DNA from: Lentisphaerota bacterium
GTDB taxonomy: Bacteria > Verrucomicrobiota > Kiritimatiellia > RFP12 > UBA1067
Assembly (NCBI GenBank): GCA_022839525.1
Contig: JALHET010000114.1
Location: forward strand, 1,926-8,497
Direction: 5' to 3'
Length of the DNA: 6,572 nt
The notes beneath the pieces were generated by a model. It searched no databases. It saw nothing but the letters and a program-made list of their open reading frames with translations, and was not told the DNA's origin. Of the stretch, positions 1 to 6,243 are shown piece after piece. The position numbers were made by a program, and so were the translations under genes. Numbering within the stretch: the first letter of the stretch is position 1; every line of letters begins with the position of its first letter.

Positions 1-2996
1 GGCCCGGCGCGAGCGTTGAGGACGTCGAGGGCCGCGTCACGCGTGTGATCGAGAACCAACTCAGCATTGTCAACAATCTGGATGAGGTGACGAGCCGCAC
101 GAGGGAAGGCATCTCGGCCATCACATGCATGTTCGAGTGGGGTTCGGATCTGGAAGAGGCCGCGAACGATATCCGTGACCGCCTCAGTATTGCCCGCCGT
201 TATCTGCCTGACGATATCGAAGAGCCGATCGTCTACAAGTTCAACAGCTCATCGATGCCGGTGCTCACCTATGCCGCCACGGCCACAGAATCGTGGGAAA
301 AGCTTTTCAACATTGTGGAGGACGATCTGGGTGACGCGCTGAAACGCCTGCCTGGCGTCGGCGCCGTCCAGGTCTACGGCGGGTTGCACAGGCAGATCAA
401 CATCGATATCGACCCGTTGAAACTTTCGGGATACGGCCTGACACTCGGGCAGATCGAGGAAACCATCGCCAACGAAAACCTGACCCTCCCGGCAGGCAAC
501 ATCAAAAGCGGAATCATCGATTACACCGTCCGCGTGCCGGGTGAGTATGAGGATCCGGACGAGGCCAAAGACATCGTCGTCAAGCGTAACGAGTATGGCG
601 GCGCGGTTTACCTGCGTGATGTGGCGGAGGTGTCCGACGGGTTCGAAGAACCGACGCGCCTGTCGGGTGCAAACGGAAGGCAGAGCGTGATCTTCGTGGT
701 GCAAAAGCGGTCAGGCGCGAACACGATGAACGTGTGCAAGTCGGTAGCCGCTGCAGTAAAGGAGTACCAGCATTTTCTGCCCCGGGACGTGAAGATGGTC
801 AACCTCATGGACACGAGCGATTTCATCCGCCAGTCCCTGAGGAATGTGACGGAAACGCTGATGTGGGGCGGGCTGTTTGTCACGCTGACCACCTTCTTTT
901 TCCTGCGGACAATCCGGGCATCGCTGGTGATCGTTCTGACGATCCCGTTTTCGCTGATTATCGCCTTCTTTTTCATGTTCATCCGGGGATGGACAATCAA
1001 CATCATTTCGCTCTCCGCGCTCTCGGTGGCGATCGGCATGGTGGTCGACAACGCGGTGGTTGTGTTGGAGAATATCGACAGCTATACGCGCCGCGGGGTG
1101 AAACTGCGCGAAGCGTCGATGTACGCGACGGGGGAAGTGGGGCTGGCGATTTCGGCGAGCACGCTGACGACCGTGGCGGTATTTGTTCCGCTGGTTTTCG
1201 TGACCGGCATGACGGGCATCTATTTCGGGCAACTGGGTGGGATCATCACGGTGACGCTCATGGCCAGCCTGTTCTGCTCATTGATGCTCACGCCGATGCT
1301 CGCAGCGCACATGCTGAAAGAAGACCGCGAAAGGATCGGGGGGGGGGCAATCGGCCGCGCCCTCTACCGCACCAGCGAACGGGTGTTTGGCTGGGTCGAG
1401 GAGGGCTACGGGCGTCTGCTCGGCTGGGCACTACACTGGCGGGGACTGGTCTGCATGGCAGCGTTCGCGATATTCTGTTTCTCGCTCGCGCTTTTCCCGC
1501 TGATCGGCTCCGAGTTCTCGCCCGACACCGATTCAGGCGACTTGACGGTTTATTTCGAGTTGGGGCTGGGAACGCGCGTGGAAGAGACGAGCCGGATCTG
1601 TGAAGAGGTCCGCGCCATGGGGGTGTCGATGTTCGGGAAAGAGAACATCGTGAACTCGCGGTGGCGGTGCGGCGATTCCAAATTCGGCTCAAGCAAGCAA
1701 GGCACGCACATGGGGCGCGTCGAGTTCAAGCTCATTCCCATGGATCAGCGAGAGTTCAGCGCGCGCGACGCGGGGCGGCGTCTGATCGACGTGTTGCGTT
1801 CGCGTCCCGAATTCGTCAAAACCCACATGAGCACCCTCAACCGGGCAATGGGGAGGTTCAGCGGCAGCGGTAAGCCGATCGTGATCGAAATCATGGGGCA
1901 CGACCTGAACGAGACGCGCCGTGTGGCCGCAGAAATCAAGGCGCTCTGCGACCGTACGCAGGGCGCGAAGGATGCGAGCATCAGCATGGACGACGGCAAA
2001 CCCGAGCTGCTTGTGAAGGTCGACCGGCTGAAGGCTTCGACGCTGGGACTGAACGTGTCGGACGTTGTGGAAACGGTGCGGACGCTTTTCTACGGCAAGG
2101 AAGCCTCTGATTTCCGTGAGGGCGAAAACGAATACTGGATCTTCATGCGGCTGAAAGAGTCTCGGCGCGGCGAGCTGGCGGACATTCTCAACTCCGAAGT
2201 GGTGCTGCCTAACGGGCGGCGCGTACGCCTGGACTCGATCGCGGAGGTGGTGCAGGAGCTCGGCCCGCTGGACATCGAACGCAAGGATCAGGAGCGCATG
2301 GTGAAGGTCGAGGTGGACTACTTCGGGCGCTCCATCGGTGACGTGACAGCGAGCATCAAGGAGGCCATCGAAAAAGAGATTGTGCTGCCGGAGGCCACGC
2401 GCATCACCTATGGCGGCATGGTCAAGGAACAGGCCGAGGCTTTCGCGGACCTCATCGGGCTGACGGTGCTCGGGCTGGTGCTCGTGTACATGGTGATGGC
2501 GGCTCAATTCGAGTCGCTCATTTATCCGCTCGTGATTTTCCTTGCCCTGCCGTTCGCCTTCTCGGGTGTGCTGTTCTCCCTGTACGGGTTCGGCATGACC
2601 TTCAACATGTTCAGTTTCATCGGTATCATCCTGCTCGTCGGAACAGGCGTGAACAACGGGATCGTTTTGGTGGACTACATCAATACGCTGCGGGCCCGGG
2701 GCGAGAATATGGCCGACGCGATCCGGCAGAGCGGACGGCAGCGGTTGCGTCCCGTATTGATTACCACACTTACCACAGTTTTTGGTATGATGCCTCTCGC
2801 GTTAGCGGGCGGTGAAGGTTCGGAAACGTGGAAACCCATGGGGGTGACGGTCATCGGAGGCCTGACGTTTTCAACCATTGTCACACTGATTCTCGTGCCG
2901 GTGCTTTACAGTCTGTTCAGCCGCAACGTGCGGAGGAGACAGGCTCACCTGCTGCCGGACGGGTTGCGGCAAACAGAAAAGGAGGAGTGTCCATGA
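1..2996 (+). CDS. RND-family efflux permease (HAE1/AcrB-like), 5' end cut by window edge
   Basis: This is an inner-membrane proton-driven pump subunit of the AcrB type, which would work with a periplasmic adaptor and an outer-membrane channel. Reading starts at base 3, and the visible 997 residues open inside the first periplasmic porter domain at PGASVEDVEGRVTR. About 50 residues including TM1 therefore lie upstream, and the GTG at 45 is not the real start. Counting from base 45 as residue 1, TM2-TM4 lie at about 270-345, TM5-TM6 at 365-424, TM7 at 466-487, the second porter/docking half at 490-797, and TM8-TM12 at 800-958. The TM4 motif is GMVVDNAVVVLEN (331-343) and the TM10 motif is VNNGIVLVDY (869-878). 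At the AcrB positions D407/D408 and K940 this protein has D335, N336 and N870. The RLRP motif after TM10 (900-903) is kept. Its substrate cannot be read from sequence. The stop overlaps the next gene. The family call is very secure. Confidence 0.97.
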   Translation, partial: PGASVEDVEGRVTRVIENQLSIVNNLDEVTSRTREGISAITCMFEWGSDLEEAANDIRDRLSIARRYLPDDIEEPIVYKFNSSSMPVLTYAATATESWEKLFNIVEDDLGDALKRLPGVGAVQVYGGLHRQINIDIDPLKLSGYGLTLGQIEETIANENLTLPAGNIKSGIIDYTVRVPGEYEDPDEAKDIVVKRNEYGGAVYLRDVAEVSDGFEEPTRLSGANGRQSVIFVVQKRSGANTMNVCKSVAAAVKEYQHFLPRDVKMVNLMDTSDFIRQSLRNVTETLMWGGLFVTLTTFFFLRTIRASLVIVLTIPFSLIIAFFFMFIRGWTINIISLSALSVAIGMVVDNAVVVLENIDSYTRRGVKLREASMYATGEVGLAISASTLTTVAVFVPLVFVTGMTGIYFGQLGGIITVTLMASLFCSLMLTPMLAAHMLKEDRERIGGGAIGRALYRTSERVFGWVEEGYGRLLGWALHWRGLVCMAAFAIFCFSLALFPLIGSEFSPDTDSGDLTVYFELGLGTRVEETSRICEEVRAMGVSMFGKENIVNSRWRCGDSKFGSSKQGTHMGRVEFKLIPMDQREFSARDAGRRLIDVLRSRPEFVKTHMSTLNRAMGRFSGSGKPIVIEIMGHDLNETRRVAAEIKALCDRTQGAKDASISMDDGKPELLVKVDRLKASTLGLNVSDVVETVRTLFYGKEASDFREGENEYWIFMRLKESRRGELADILNSEVVLPNGRRVRLDSIAEVVQELGPLDIERKDQERMVKVEVDYFGRSIGDVTASIKEAIEKEIVLPEATRITYGGMVKEQAEAFADLIGLTVLGLVLVYMVMAAQFESLIYPLVIFLALPFAFSGVLFSLYGFGMTFNMFSFIGIILLVGTGVNNGIVLVDYINTLRARGENMADAIRQSGRQRLRPVLITTLTTVFGMMPLALAGGEGSETWKPMGVTVIGGLTFSTIVTLILVPVLYSLFSRNVRRRQAHLLPDGLRQTEKEECP
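1338..1347 (+). repeat. Run of ten G inside the RND gene
   Basis: Ten consecutive G bases encode Gly-Gly-Gly and the first base of the following Ala codon. They fall in the cytoplasmic linker after TM6, before the amphipathic stretch leading to TM7. Runs this long are prone to replication slippage and to sequencing error. The reading frame is intact at the length given here. Confidence 0.9.
2979..2985 (+). promoter_or_regulatory. Near-perfect ribosome binding site for the ThuA-like gene
   Basis: AAGGAGG matches the anti-Shine-Dalgarno sequence in full and ends seven bases before the ATG at 2993. It lies within the last codons of the RND gene. It fixes the ThuA start at 2993 rather than any earlier in-frame start inside the RND gene, because a signal peptide begins exactly at this ATG. 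Confidence 0.88.
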
Positions 2997-3910
2997 AAAG
3001 CGCTGTACGGACGGCATGCGCCGTCCTGATGATTCCCGTTGTTTCGGGGTTGGCTCAAGCGCCGAAACCGGCGGCTAAACCGGCGGCGGCGCCAAAGCCA
3101 GAGCCCGTCGTTTCGGCCGGGGAGGTGGCGCAACTGGAGGCGCTGATCGGCAACGCGCTGCGTGCGAAACCGGCCAAACCCCGCAACGTGCTGGTGTTCA
3201 GCAGATGCGAAGGTTACAGGCACAGTGAAGGCATCGTCTACGGAAACAAGGCGCTGGAGATTGCGGCCTTAAAAACCGGCGCGTTCCAAGCGGATTTTTC
3301 GACCGATTATGCGTCGCTGACGGACAAAGAAAACCTGTTTAAATACGATGCGCTTGTCCTAAACAACACGACCAATCTGAAAGCCAAAAAAAATCCGTCC
3401 ATGGTGCCGAACCTGATCGAGTTCGTCAAAAGTGGCCGCGGCCTTTGCGTGATCCACGCGGGCGCGGACAATTTCTACGACGCCCCGGATGCGGCCGAGA
3501 TGGTGGGCGGGCTGTTCGACGGCCACCCGTGGGGTGGCGGCGGGACTTGGGCGTTCAAACTGGATGACCCGGCGAACCCGGTGAATCAGGCGTTTGAAGG
3601 CAAGGGCTTCAAATGCGGGGAAGAGGTCTATCAGCAGAAGTCTCCGTTTTACGACCGCTCAAAACTGCATGTGTTGGTCTCGCTCGACCTGTCGGATGCG
3701 AAAACCGCCTCTGTCAAAGGCCAGAAGCGGGAGGACAAGGATTTCGCGGTGAGCTGGATCCGCCCGTACGGCGCAGGCCGCGTGTTCTACACCTCCTTCG
3801 GCCACGACAAACGCGCATTTATCGAGAAGGCTCGCCTGTGGCACATCCTCGACGGTTTACAGTACGCGCTCGGCGATCTGAAAGCCGACGACAAACCGGT
3901 CGCGAAGTGA
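2993..3910 (+). CDS. Secreted ThuA-like domain protein
   Basis: This 305-residue protein belongs to the ThuA-like (trehalose utilisation) family, which has a class I glutamine-amidotransferase-like fold. Family members are linked to sugar or sugar-derivative processing, but the exact reaction is not settled. Residues 1-23 form a Sec signal peptide (basic MKSAVR start, hydrophobic core, likely cleavage after LAQA), followed by a Pro/Ala/Lys-rich linker at about 24-39. The domain covers about 62-295. Family landmarks are NVLVFSRCEGYRHSEG (65-80), GLCVIHAGADNFYD (150-163), GGLFDGHPWGGG (172-183), EEVYQQ (210-215) and GRVFYTSFGHD (262-272). The start is fixed by the strong ribosome binding site and the signal peptide. 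The ATG overlaps the RND stop (ATGA), so translational coupling to the pump gene is likely. The next gene, a Gfo/Idh oxidoreductase, is a common companion of ThuA proteins. The family call is secure; the substrate is unknown. Confidence 0.92.
   Translation: MKSAVRTACAVLMIPVVSGLAQAPKPAAKPAAAPKPEPVVSAGEVAQLEALIGNALRAKPAKPRNVLVFSRCEGYRHSEGIVYGNKALEIAALKTGAFQADFSTDYASLTDKENLFKYDALVLNNTTNLKAKKNPSMVPNLIEFVKSGRGLCVIHAGADNFYDAPDAAEMVGGLFDGHPWGGGGTWAFKLDDPANPVNQAFEGKGFKCGEEVYQQKSPFYDRSKLHVLVSLDLSDAKTASVKGQKREDKDFAVSWIRPYGAGRVFYTSFGHDKRAFIEKARLWHILDGLQYALGDLKADDKPVAK
3386..3393 (+). repeat. Run of eight A in the ThuA-like gene
   Basis: Eight A bases encode Lys-Lys and the start of an Asn codon (residues 132-134). 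The run could allow transcriptional or replicative slippage, but the frame is intact and nothing nearby suggests programmed frameshifting. Confidence 0.8.
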
Positions 3911-3914
3911 AGGC

Positions 3915-3976
3915 AAGGCTGACAGCCAGAAGGCTGTTAGCGCGATTCCCCCACTCTCTAACCGGCTAGCAGCCTT
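3915..3976 (+). repeat. Three-part inverted repeat forming competing hairpins
   Basis: Three segments fill most of the 85-base gap between the ThuA and Gfo/Idh genes. Segment A (GCTGACAGCC, 3918-3927) pairs over 10 positions with GGCTGTTAGC (3932-3941) around a four-base loop, with one G-U pair. The same central stretch, extended to AAGGCTGTTAGC (3930-3941), pairs over 12 positions with GCTAGCAGCCTT (3965-3976), also with one G-U pair and a 23-base loop. The two hairpins cannot form together. No T-run follows either one, so a classical intrinsic terminator is not supported. It may be an attenuator-like leader, an mRNA-stabilising structure at the end of the RND-ThuA transcript, or a remnant of a small dispersed repeat. 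Confidence 0.75.
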
Positions 3977-3995
3977 AACCCTAAATCGTGTGTTT

Positions 3996-5168
3996 ATGAA
4001 AACGACGCGCAGGAAATTCTTAAATTTGCTCGGAACCGCGTCCGGGTGCGCCGCCTTGAACATCGTGCCCCAGCGCGTACTGAGTCGGGATGCGCCGGGC
4101 AGTAAGATTGTGATGGGCATGATCGGAGTCGGCGGCATGGGTGCCGTCAACCTCGGGGCATTCCTCAACCTGAACGACGTGGTTGTGCGGGCCGTGTGCG
4201 ATGTGAACCGGGACAAGATGGAAGCCGCAAAAGCCCGTGTCGACCGTCATTACGGGAATCGCGGTTGCGGCACAGTGAACGATTACCGCGAGCTCTGCGC
4301 GCGCACCGACATCGACGCCGTAATGATTGCCACGCCCAACCATTCGCACGCAGCCATCGGCATCGCCGCCGCACAGGCGGGCAAGGACATCTATGGCGAG
4401 ACACCCTTTTCGCACACGCTGGAAGAGGGGTGTGCCCTGTTGCGTGCGGTGACGGAGAAACAATGCGTGTGGCAAACCGGAAGCTGGCAACGTTCACAAC
4501 GTCATTTCCGCAAGGCGGTCGCAGCGGTGCGGAACGGGCGGCTGGGCACTGTCGCCCGGATTGAGGTCGGCCTGCCCGGTGGCGGGAGGGGGCCTGCCGC
4601 ACACCCTGCCCCCCTCCCTCCCCCGCCGGCTTTGGATTGGAAAGCATGGCTGGGAACCGCGCCGGCGCGTGCCTATCAGGGTGTCTGCGATTTCCATTGG
4701 CGCTGGGTAAGCGCATGGGGAGGCGGCATGCTGGCGGATTGGATCGGGCACCACGGTGACATCGCGCTGTGGGGAGCCGGACGCCATGACGCCCCCGTGT
4801 CAATCACGGGGAACGGTATCTATCCGAGGGACGGCATCTTTGACACCGCCACCGCCTTCAGTTTCCGGTGCGTGTACCGCGACGGCCTGGAACTGGTGGT
4901 CGCGGATGGCGGACGGCTTGAGAAAGGCGTCGGCGTGCGTTGGATCGGGCGGGATGGAACATGGGTATGGGTCACGCGCGGGGCGCTGCAGGCGTCGTAT
5001 CCGGACATCCTTGCGGAAGTGGATGAAAATGTGCTGGGGCCGCAGGCGGGACATCACCGGAATTTCATCGATTGCGTCAAGACCCGGCAGAGCCCCCTCT
5101 CGCCGGCGGCATCGGCTCATTGCGCCGCGAGTTTGGGACATCTGGGTGAAATTGCGATGCGTGGCTGA
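3996..5168 (+). CDS. Gfo/Idh/MocA-family oxidoreductase with twin-arginine signal
   Basis: This is a 390-residue NAD(P)-dependent oxidoreductase-type protein of a family that acts on sugars, inositols and related alcohols. The ATG at 3996 is preferred over the GTG two codons upstream because it opens a Tat signal: TTRRKFLN at residues 3-10, then a hydrophobic stretch. Cys18 in ASGC could be a weak lipobox. The Rossmann fold starts at about 38, with GVGGMG at 44-49, and the post-motif segment ATPNHSH is at 112-118. The normal catalytic Glu-Lys-Pro reads E135-T136-P137, so the lysine is missing. The second catalytic motif is kept: DWIGHHGD with D248, H252 and D255. Tat export fits a protein that binds its nucleotide before export, as in Zymomonas glucose-fructose oxidoreductase. 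No ribosome binding site is visible, unlike the neighbouring genes. The C-terminal domain ends normally. The family is secure; substrate and catalytic activity are uncertain. Confidence 0.93.
   Translation: MKTTRRKFLNLLGTASGCAALNIVPQRVLSRDAPGSKIVMGMIGVGGMGAVNLGAFLNLNDVVVRAVCDVNRDKMEAAKARVDRHYGNRGCGTVNDYRELCARTDIDAVMIATPNHSHAAIGIAAAQAGKDIYGETPFSHTLEEGCALLRAVTEKQCVWQTGSWQRSQRHFRKAVAAVRNGRLGTVARIEVGLPGGGRGPAAHPAPLPPPPALDWKAWLGTAPARAYQGVCDFHWRWVSAWGGGMLADWIGHHGDIALWGAGRHDAPVSITGNGIYPRDGIFDTATAFSFRCVYRDGLELVVADGGRLEKGVGVRWIGRDGTWVWVTRGALQASYPDILAEVDENVLGPQAGHHRNFIDCVKTRQSPLSPAASAHCAASLGHLGEIAMRG
4584..4624 (-). other. G-quadruplex-capable tract and overlapping hairpin inside the oxidoreductase gene
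   Basis: On the minus (template) strand the bases opposite 4604-4624 form four G-runs of 5, 3, 6 and 3, separated by A, A and CA. This fits the canonical G-quadruplex pattern with very short loops. The same C-rich stretch (CCCCCTCCC, 4610-4618) can instead pair with GGGAGGGGG at 4584-4592 as a nine-base perfect stem. The protein segment encoded here is a Gly/Pro-rich surface loop (about residues 195-212), where the family tolerates variation. Formation is predicted from the pattern only. Confidence 0.6.
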
Positions 5169-5175
5169 TGGGGAT

Positions 5176-5192
5176 ACAGGGGCATTCCCTGT
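5176..5192 (+). other. Small hairpin between the oxidoreductase and PII-like genes
   Basis: ACAGGG and CCCTGT form a six-base perfect stem around a five-base loop (GCATT), eight bases after the oxidoreductase stop. There is no T-run behind it, so a terminator is unlikely. The rest of this 48-base gap holds only the ribosome binding site of the next gene. Confidence 0.35.
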
Positions 5193-5204
5193 GGCTACTC
5201 GAAC

Positions 5205-5209
5205 AGAGG
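5205..5209 (+). promoter_or_regulatory. Ribosome binding site for the PII-like gene
   Basis: AGAGG lies seven bases before the ATG at 5217. This supports that start over the in-frame ATG codons at 5223 and 5229, which would trim the first beta strand. Confidence 0.6.
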
Positions 5210-5216
5210 TTCTGAG

Positions 5217-5513
5217 ATGAAAATGGTCATGGCTGTTTACAATATTGGTGTGGATGAGGAGATCATGGCGGCCATGGAAGAAATGGGGGTGACCTGTTTT
5301 ACCAAAATGCCGCGTGTCGTGGGCAAGGGTAAAACGACGGGACCCCGGCTTGATGATGCGGTGTGGCCGGGAGCCAATACCATGACGCTTTTTGTGCTTC
5401 CCGACGAGCGGGCATCCGATGTGATGCGGGCGTTCGAGCACCTGCGCGCGACTATCGGGAAAAAGGCCGGCGTCAAAGCGTTTCTGTTGAACGTGGAGCA
5501 ACAGACCACATGA
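5217..5513 (+). CDS. Small PII-like protein, RND-transporter-associated (PG0541-like)
   Basis: This 98-residue soluble protein shows the ferredoxin-like beta-alpha-beta-beta-alpha-beta order of PII signalling proteins. A strand lies at 2-9, a helix at about 12-23, strands at 26-36 and 53-61 joined by a loop in the T-loop position (VGKGKTTGPRLDDAVWPGAN, 35-54), a helix at 63-81, and a final strand GVKAFLLNVE at 85-94. It resembles the small proteins encoded next to RND efflux permeases, such as Porphyromonas PG0541, and more distantly the DUF3240 proteins of metal-efflux loci. That link to the RND gene at the left of this window is my inference, from family memory and gene proximity. It has no signal peptide or membrane segment, so it should act in the cytoplasm, perhaps on the cytoplasmic face of the pump. 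No PII uridylylation tyrosine can be assigned with confidence. The fold is fairly sure; the ligand is unknown. Confidence 0.72.
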   Translation: MKMVMAVYNIGVDEEIMAAMEEMGVTCFTKMPRVVGKGKTTGPRLDDAVWPGANTMTLFVLPDERASDVMRAFEHLRATIGKKAGVKAFLLNVEQQTT

Positions 5514-5598
5514 CAGGGCTGGAAATCTCGGCTTTAGTGTCGAAAACGGATCGGGTAAGGTCATTACAGATAAATGTGTGAGGAAAGGTGTGGAGATC

Positions 5599-6243
5599 AT
5601 GAGCGGAGCGCAAAAAGCCGAGATTGGCGACAGGATGGTGAGGCGGCTCCCCCTATATCTTCGCGTATTGCGGGAAATGGCGGAAAAGGGCGAGACGTTC
5701 GCGTCAGGAGCCGTCGTGGCGAGCGTGTTGTCGCTGGATCCGATTGTCGTGCGGAAGGATCTTTCCAAAACAGGGGTGCGTGGCACCCCCAGGGTCGGAT
5801 TCCCCCTGGCGGAGATCATATCCGCGATCGAGCGATTCCTCGGATGGAATGCCAAAAACGAAGCCGTGCTGGCGGGTGTAGGGCGTTTGGGATCGGCACT
5901 GTTGGGCTATCCGGGGTTTCAAAATCACGGGTTCAAGATTGTGGCGGCATTCGATGCAAACCCGAAACGGCGGGGTAAGATCGCAGGAATCCCCGTCTAT
6001 CCTCCCGAACAGATCGCGGAAACAGTCCGAACGCTCAACGTGTCGCTCGGCATCCTGACCGTTCCCGCGAAAGAAGCCCAGCCCGTTGTGGAGGCAATGG
6101 TGGCCGGAGGCATACGCGGCATTTGGAATTTCACCCCGGCTCAGCTATCCGTACCGGCGGATGTGATCGTGAAACGCGAAGACCTCGCCGCCGGCCTTGC
6201 CGTGCTATCACACCGGCTCAAACATGGGGAAAAGCTCTCATGA
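5599..6243 (+). CDS. rex: Redox-sensing transcriptional repressor Rex
   Basis: Rex represses fermentation and respiration genes and leaves its operator when NADH rises relative to NAD+. From the ATG at 5599 the protein has 214 residues, the usual length. An N-terminal winged helix spans about 12-75 (RRLPLYLRVLREM at 15-27, then DPIVVRKDLSKTG at 47-59 as the recognition region). The Rossmann domain starts at about 88 with GVGRLG (93-98), followed by the strand GFKIVAAFDANP (111-122), LGILTVPA (150-157) and the conserved WNFTP (176-180). The C-terminal helix 193-208 fits the dimer-swap segment. The GTG at 5578 would add seven residues; the ATG is preferred because it gives typical Rex length and has GGAG just upstream, though only three bases away. 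The wing segment (VRGTPRVGF) differs from the FGxFGKRGVGY type of well-known Rex proteins, so the operator may differ. The stop overlaps the next gene by four bases. Confidence 0.93.
   Translation: MSGAQKAEIGDRMVRRLPLYLRVLREMAEKGETFASGAVVASVLSLDPIVVRKDLSKTGVRGTPRVGFPLAEIISAIERFLGWNAKNEAVLAGVGRLGSALLGYPGFQNHGFKIVAAFDANPKRRGKIAGIPVYPPEQIAETVRTLNVSLGILTVPAKEAQPVVEAMVAGGIRGIWNFTPAQLSVPADVIVKREDLAAGLAVLSHRLKHGEKLS
5773..5809 (+). other. Overlapping stem-loops within rex
   Basis: GGGGTGC (5773-5779) and GCACCCC (5783-5789) form a seven-base perfect stem with a three-base loop. CCAGGG (5789-5794) can pair with CCCTGG (5804-5809) immediately after. They lie in the part of rex encoding the wing of the DNA-binding domain. 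A role is not shown; strong GC palindromes of this size can arise from codon choice. Confidence 0.45.
6226..6232 (+). promoter_or_regulatory. Ribosome binding site for the NamZ-like gene
   Basis: GGGGAAA sits seven bases before the ATG at 6240, inside the end of rex. Together with the ATGA overlap it supports coupled translation of the two genes. Confidence 0.5.

Noticed and set aside
67..79. Palindrome ATTGT/ACAAT near the left edge
   Set aside because: It is a short match inside the RND coding sequence, far from any start, with no sign of function.
734..1603. A 289-codon open frame on the plus strand in another frame
   Set aside because: It lies wholly inside the RND permease coding region and has a low-complexity Arg/Gly/His composition typical of a shadow.
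1689..2507. A 272-codon open frame on the minus strand
   Set aside because: It is antisense to the second porter half of the RND gene, with no recognisable motif.
3065..3087. Tandem repeat in the ThuA linker
   Set aside because: AAACCGGCGGC occurs twice with a 12-base period, but this simply encodes the Lys-Pro-Ala-Ala linker and has only two copies.
3918..3976. Intrinsic terminator
   Set aside because: The hairpins are strong but are followed by C-rich and mixed sequence, not by a T-run.
3918..3980. Integron attC-like site
   Set aside because: The repeat arms do not match the RYYYAAC and GTTRRRY core sites, and there is no array or integrase.
5514..5598. Rex operator or promoter upstream of rex
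   Set aside because: A TGTGA half-site occurs near 5577-5581 but has no matching inverted half. No convincing -35/-10 pair was found in this AT-richer 85-base gap.
4800..5855. A 351-codon open frame on the minus strand
   Set aside because: It runs antisense across three well-supported genes with clear family motifs, shows no recognisable domain, and is rich in Arg/His/Ser as expected for a GC-driven shadow frame.
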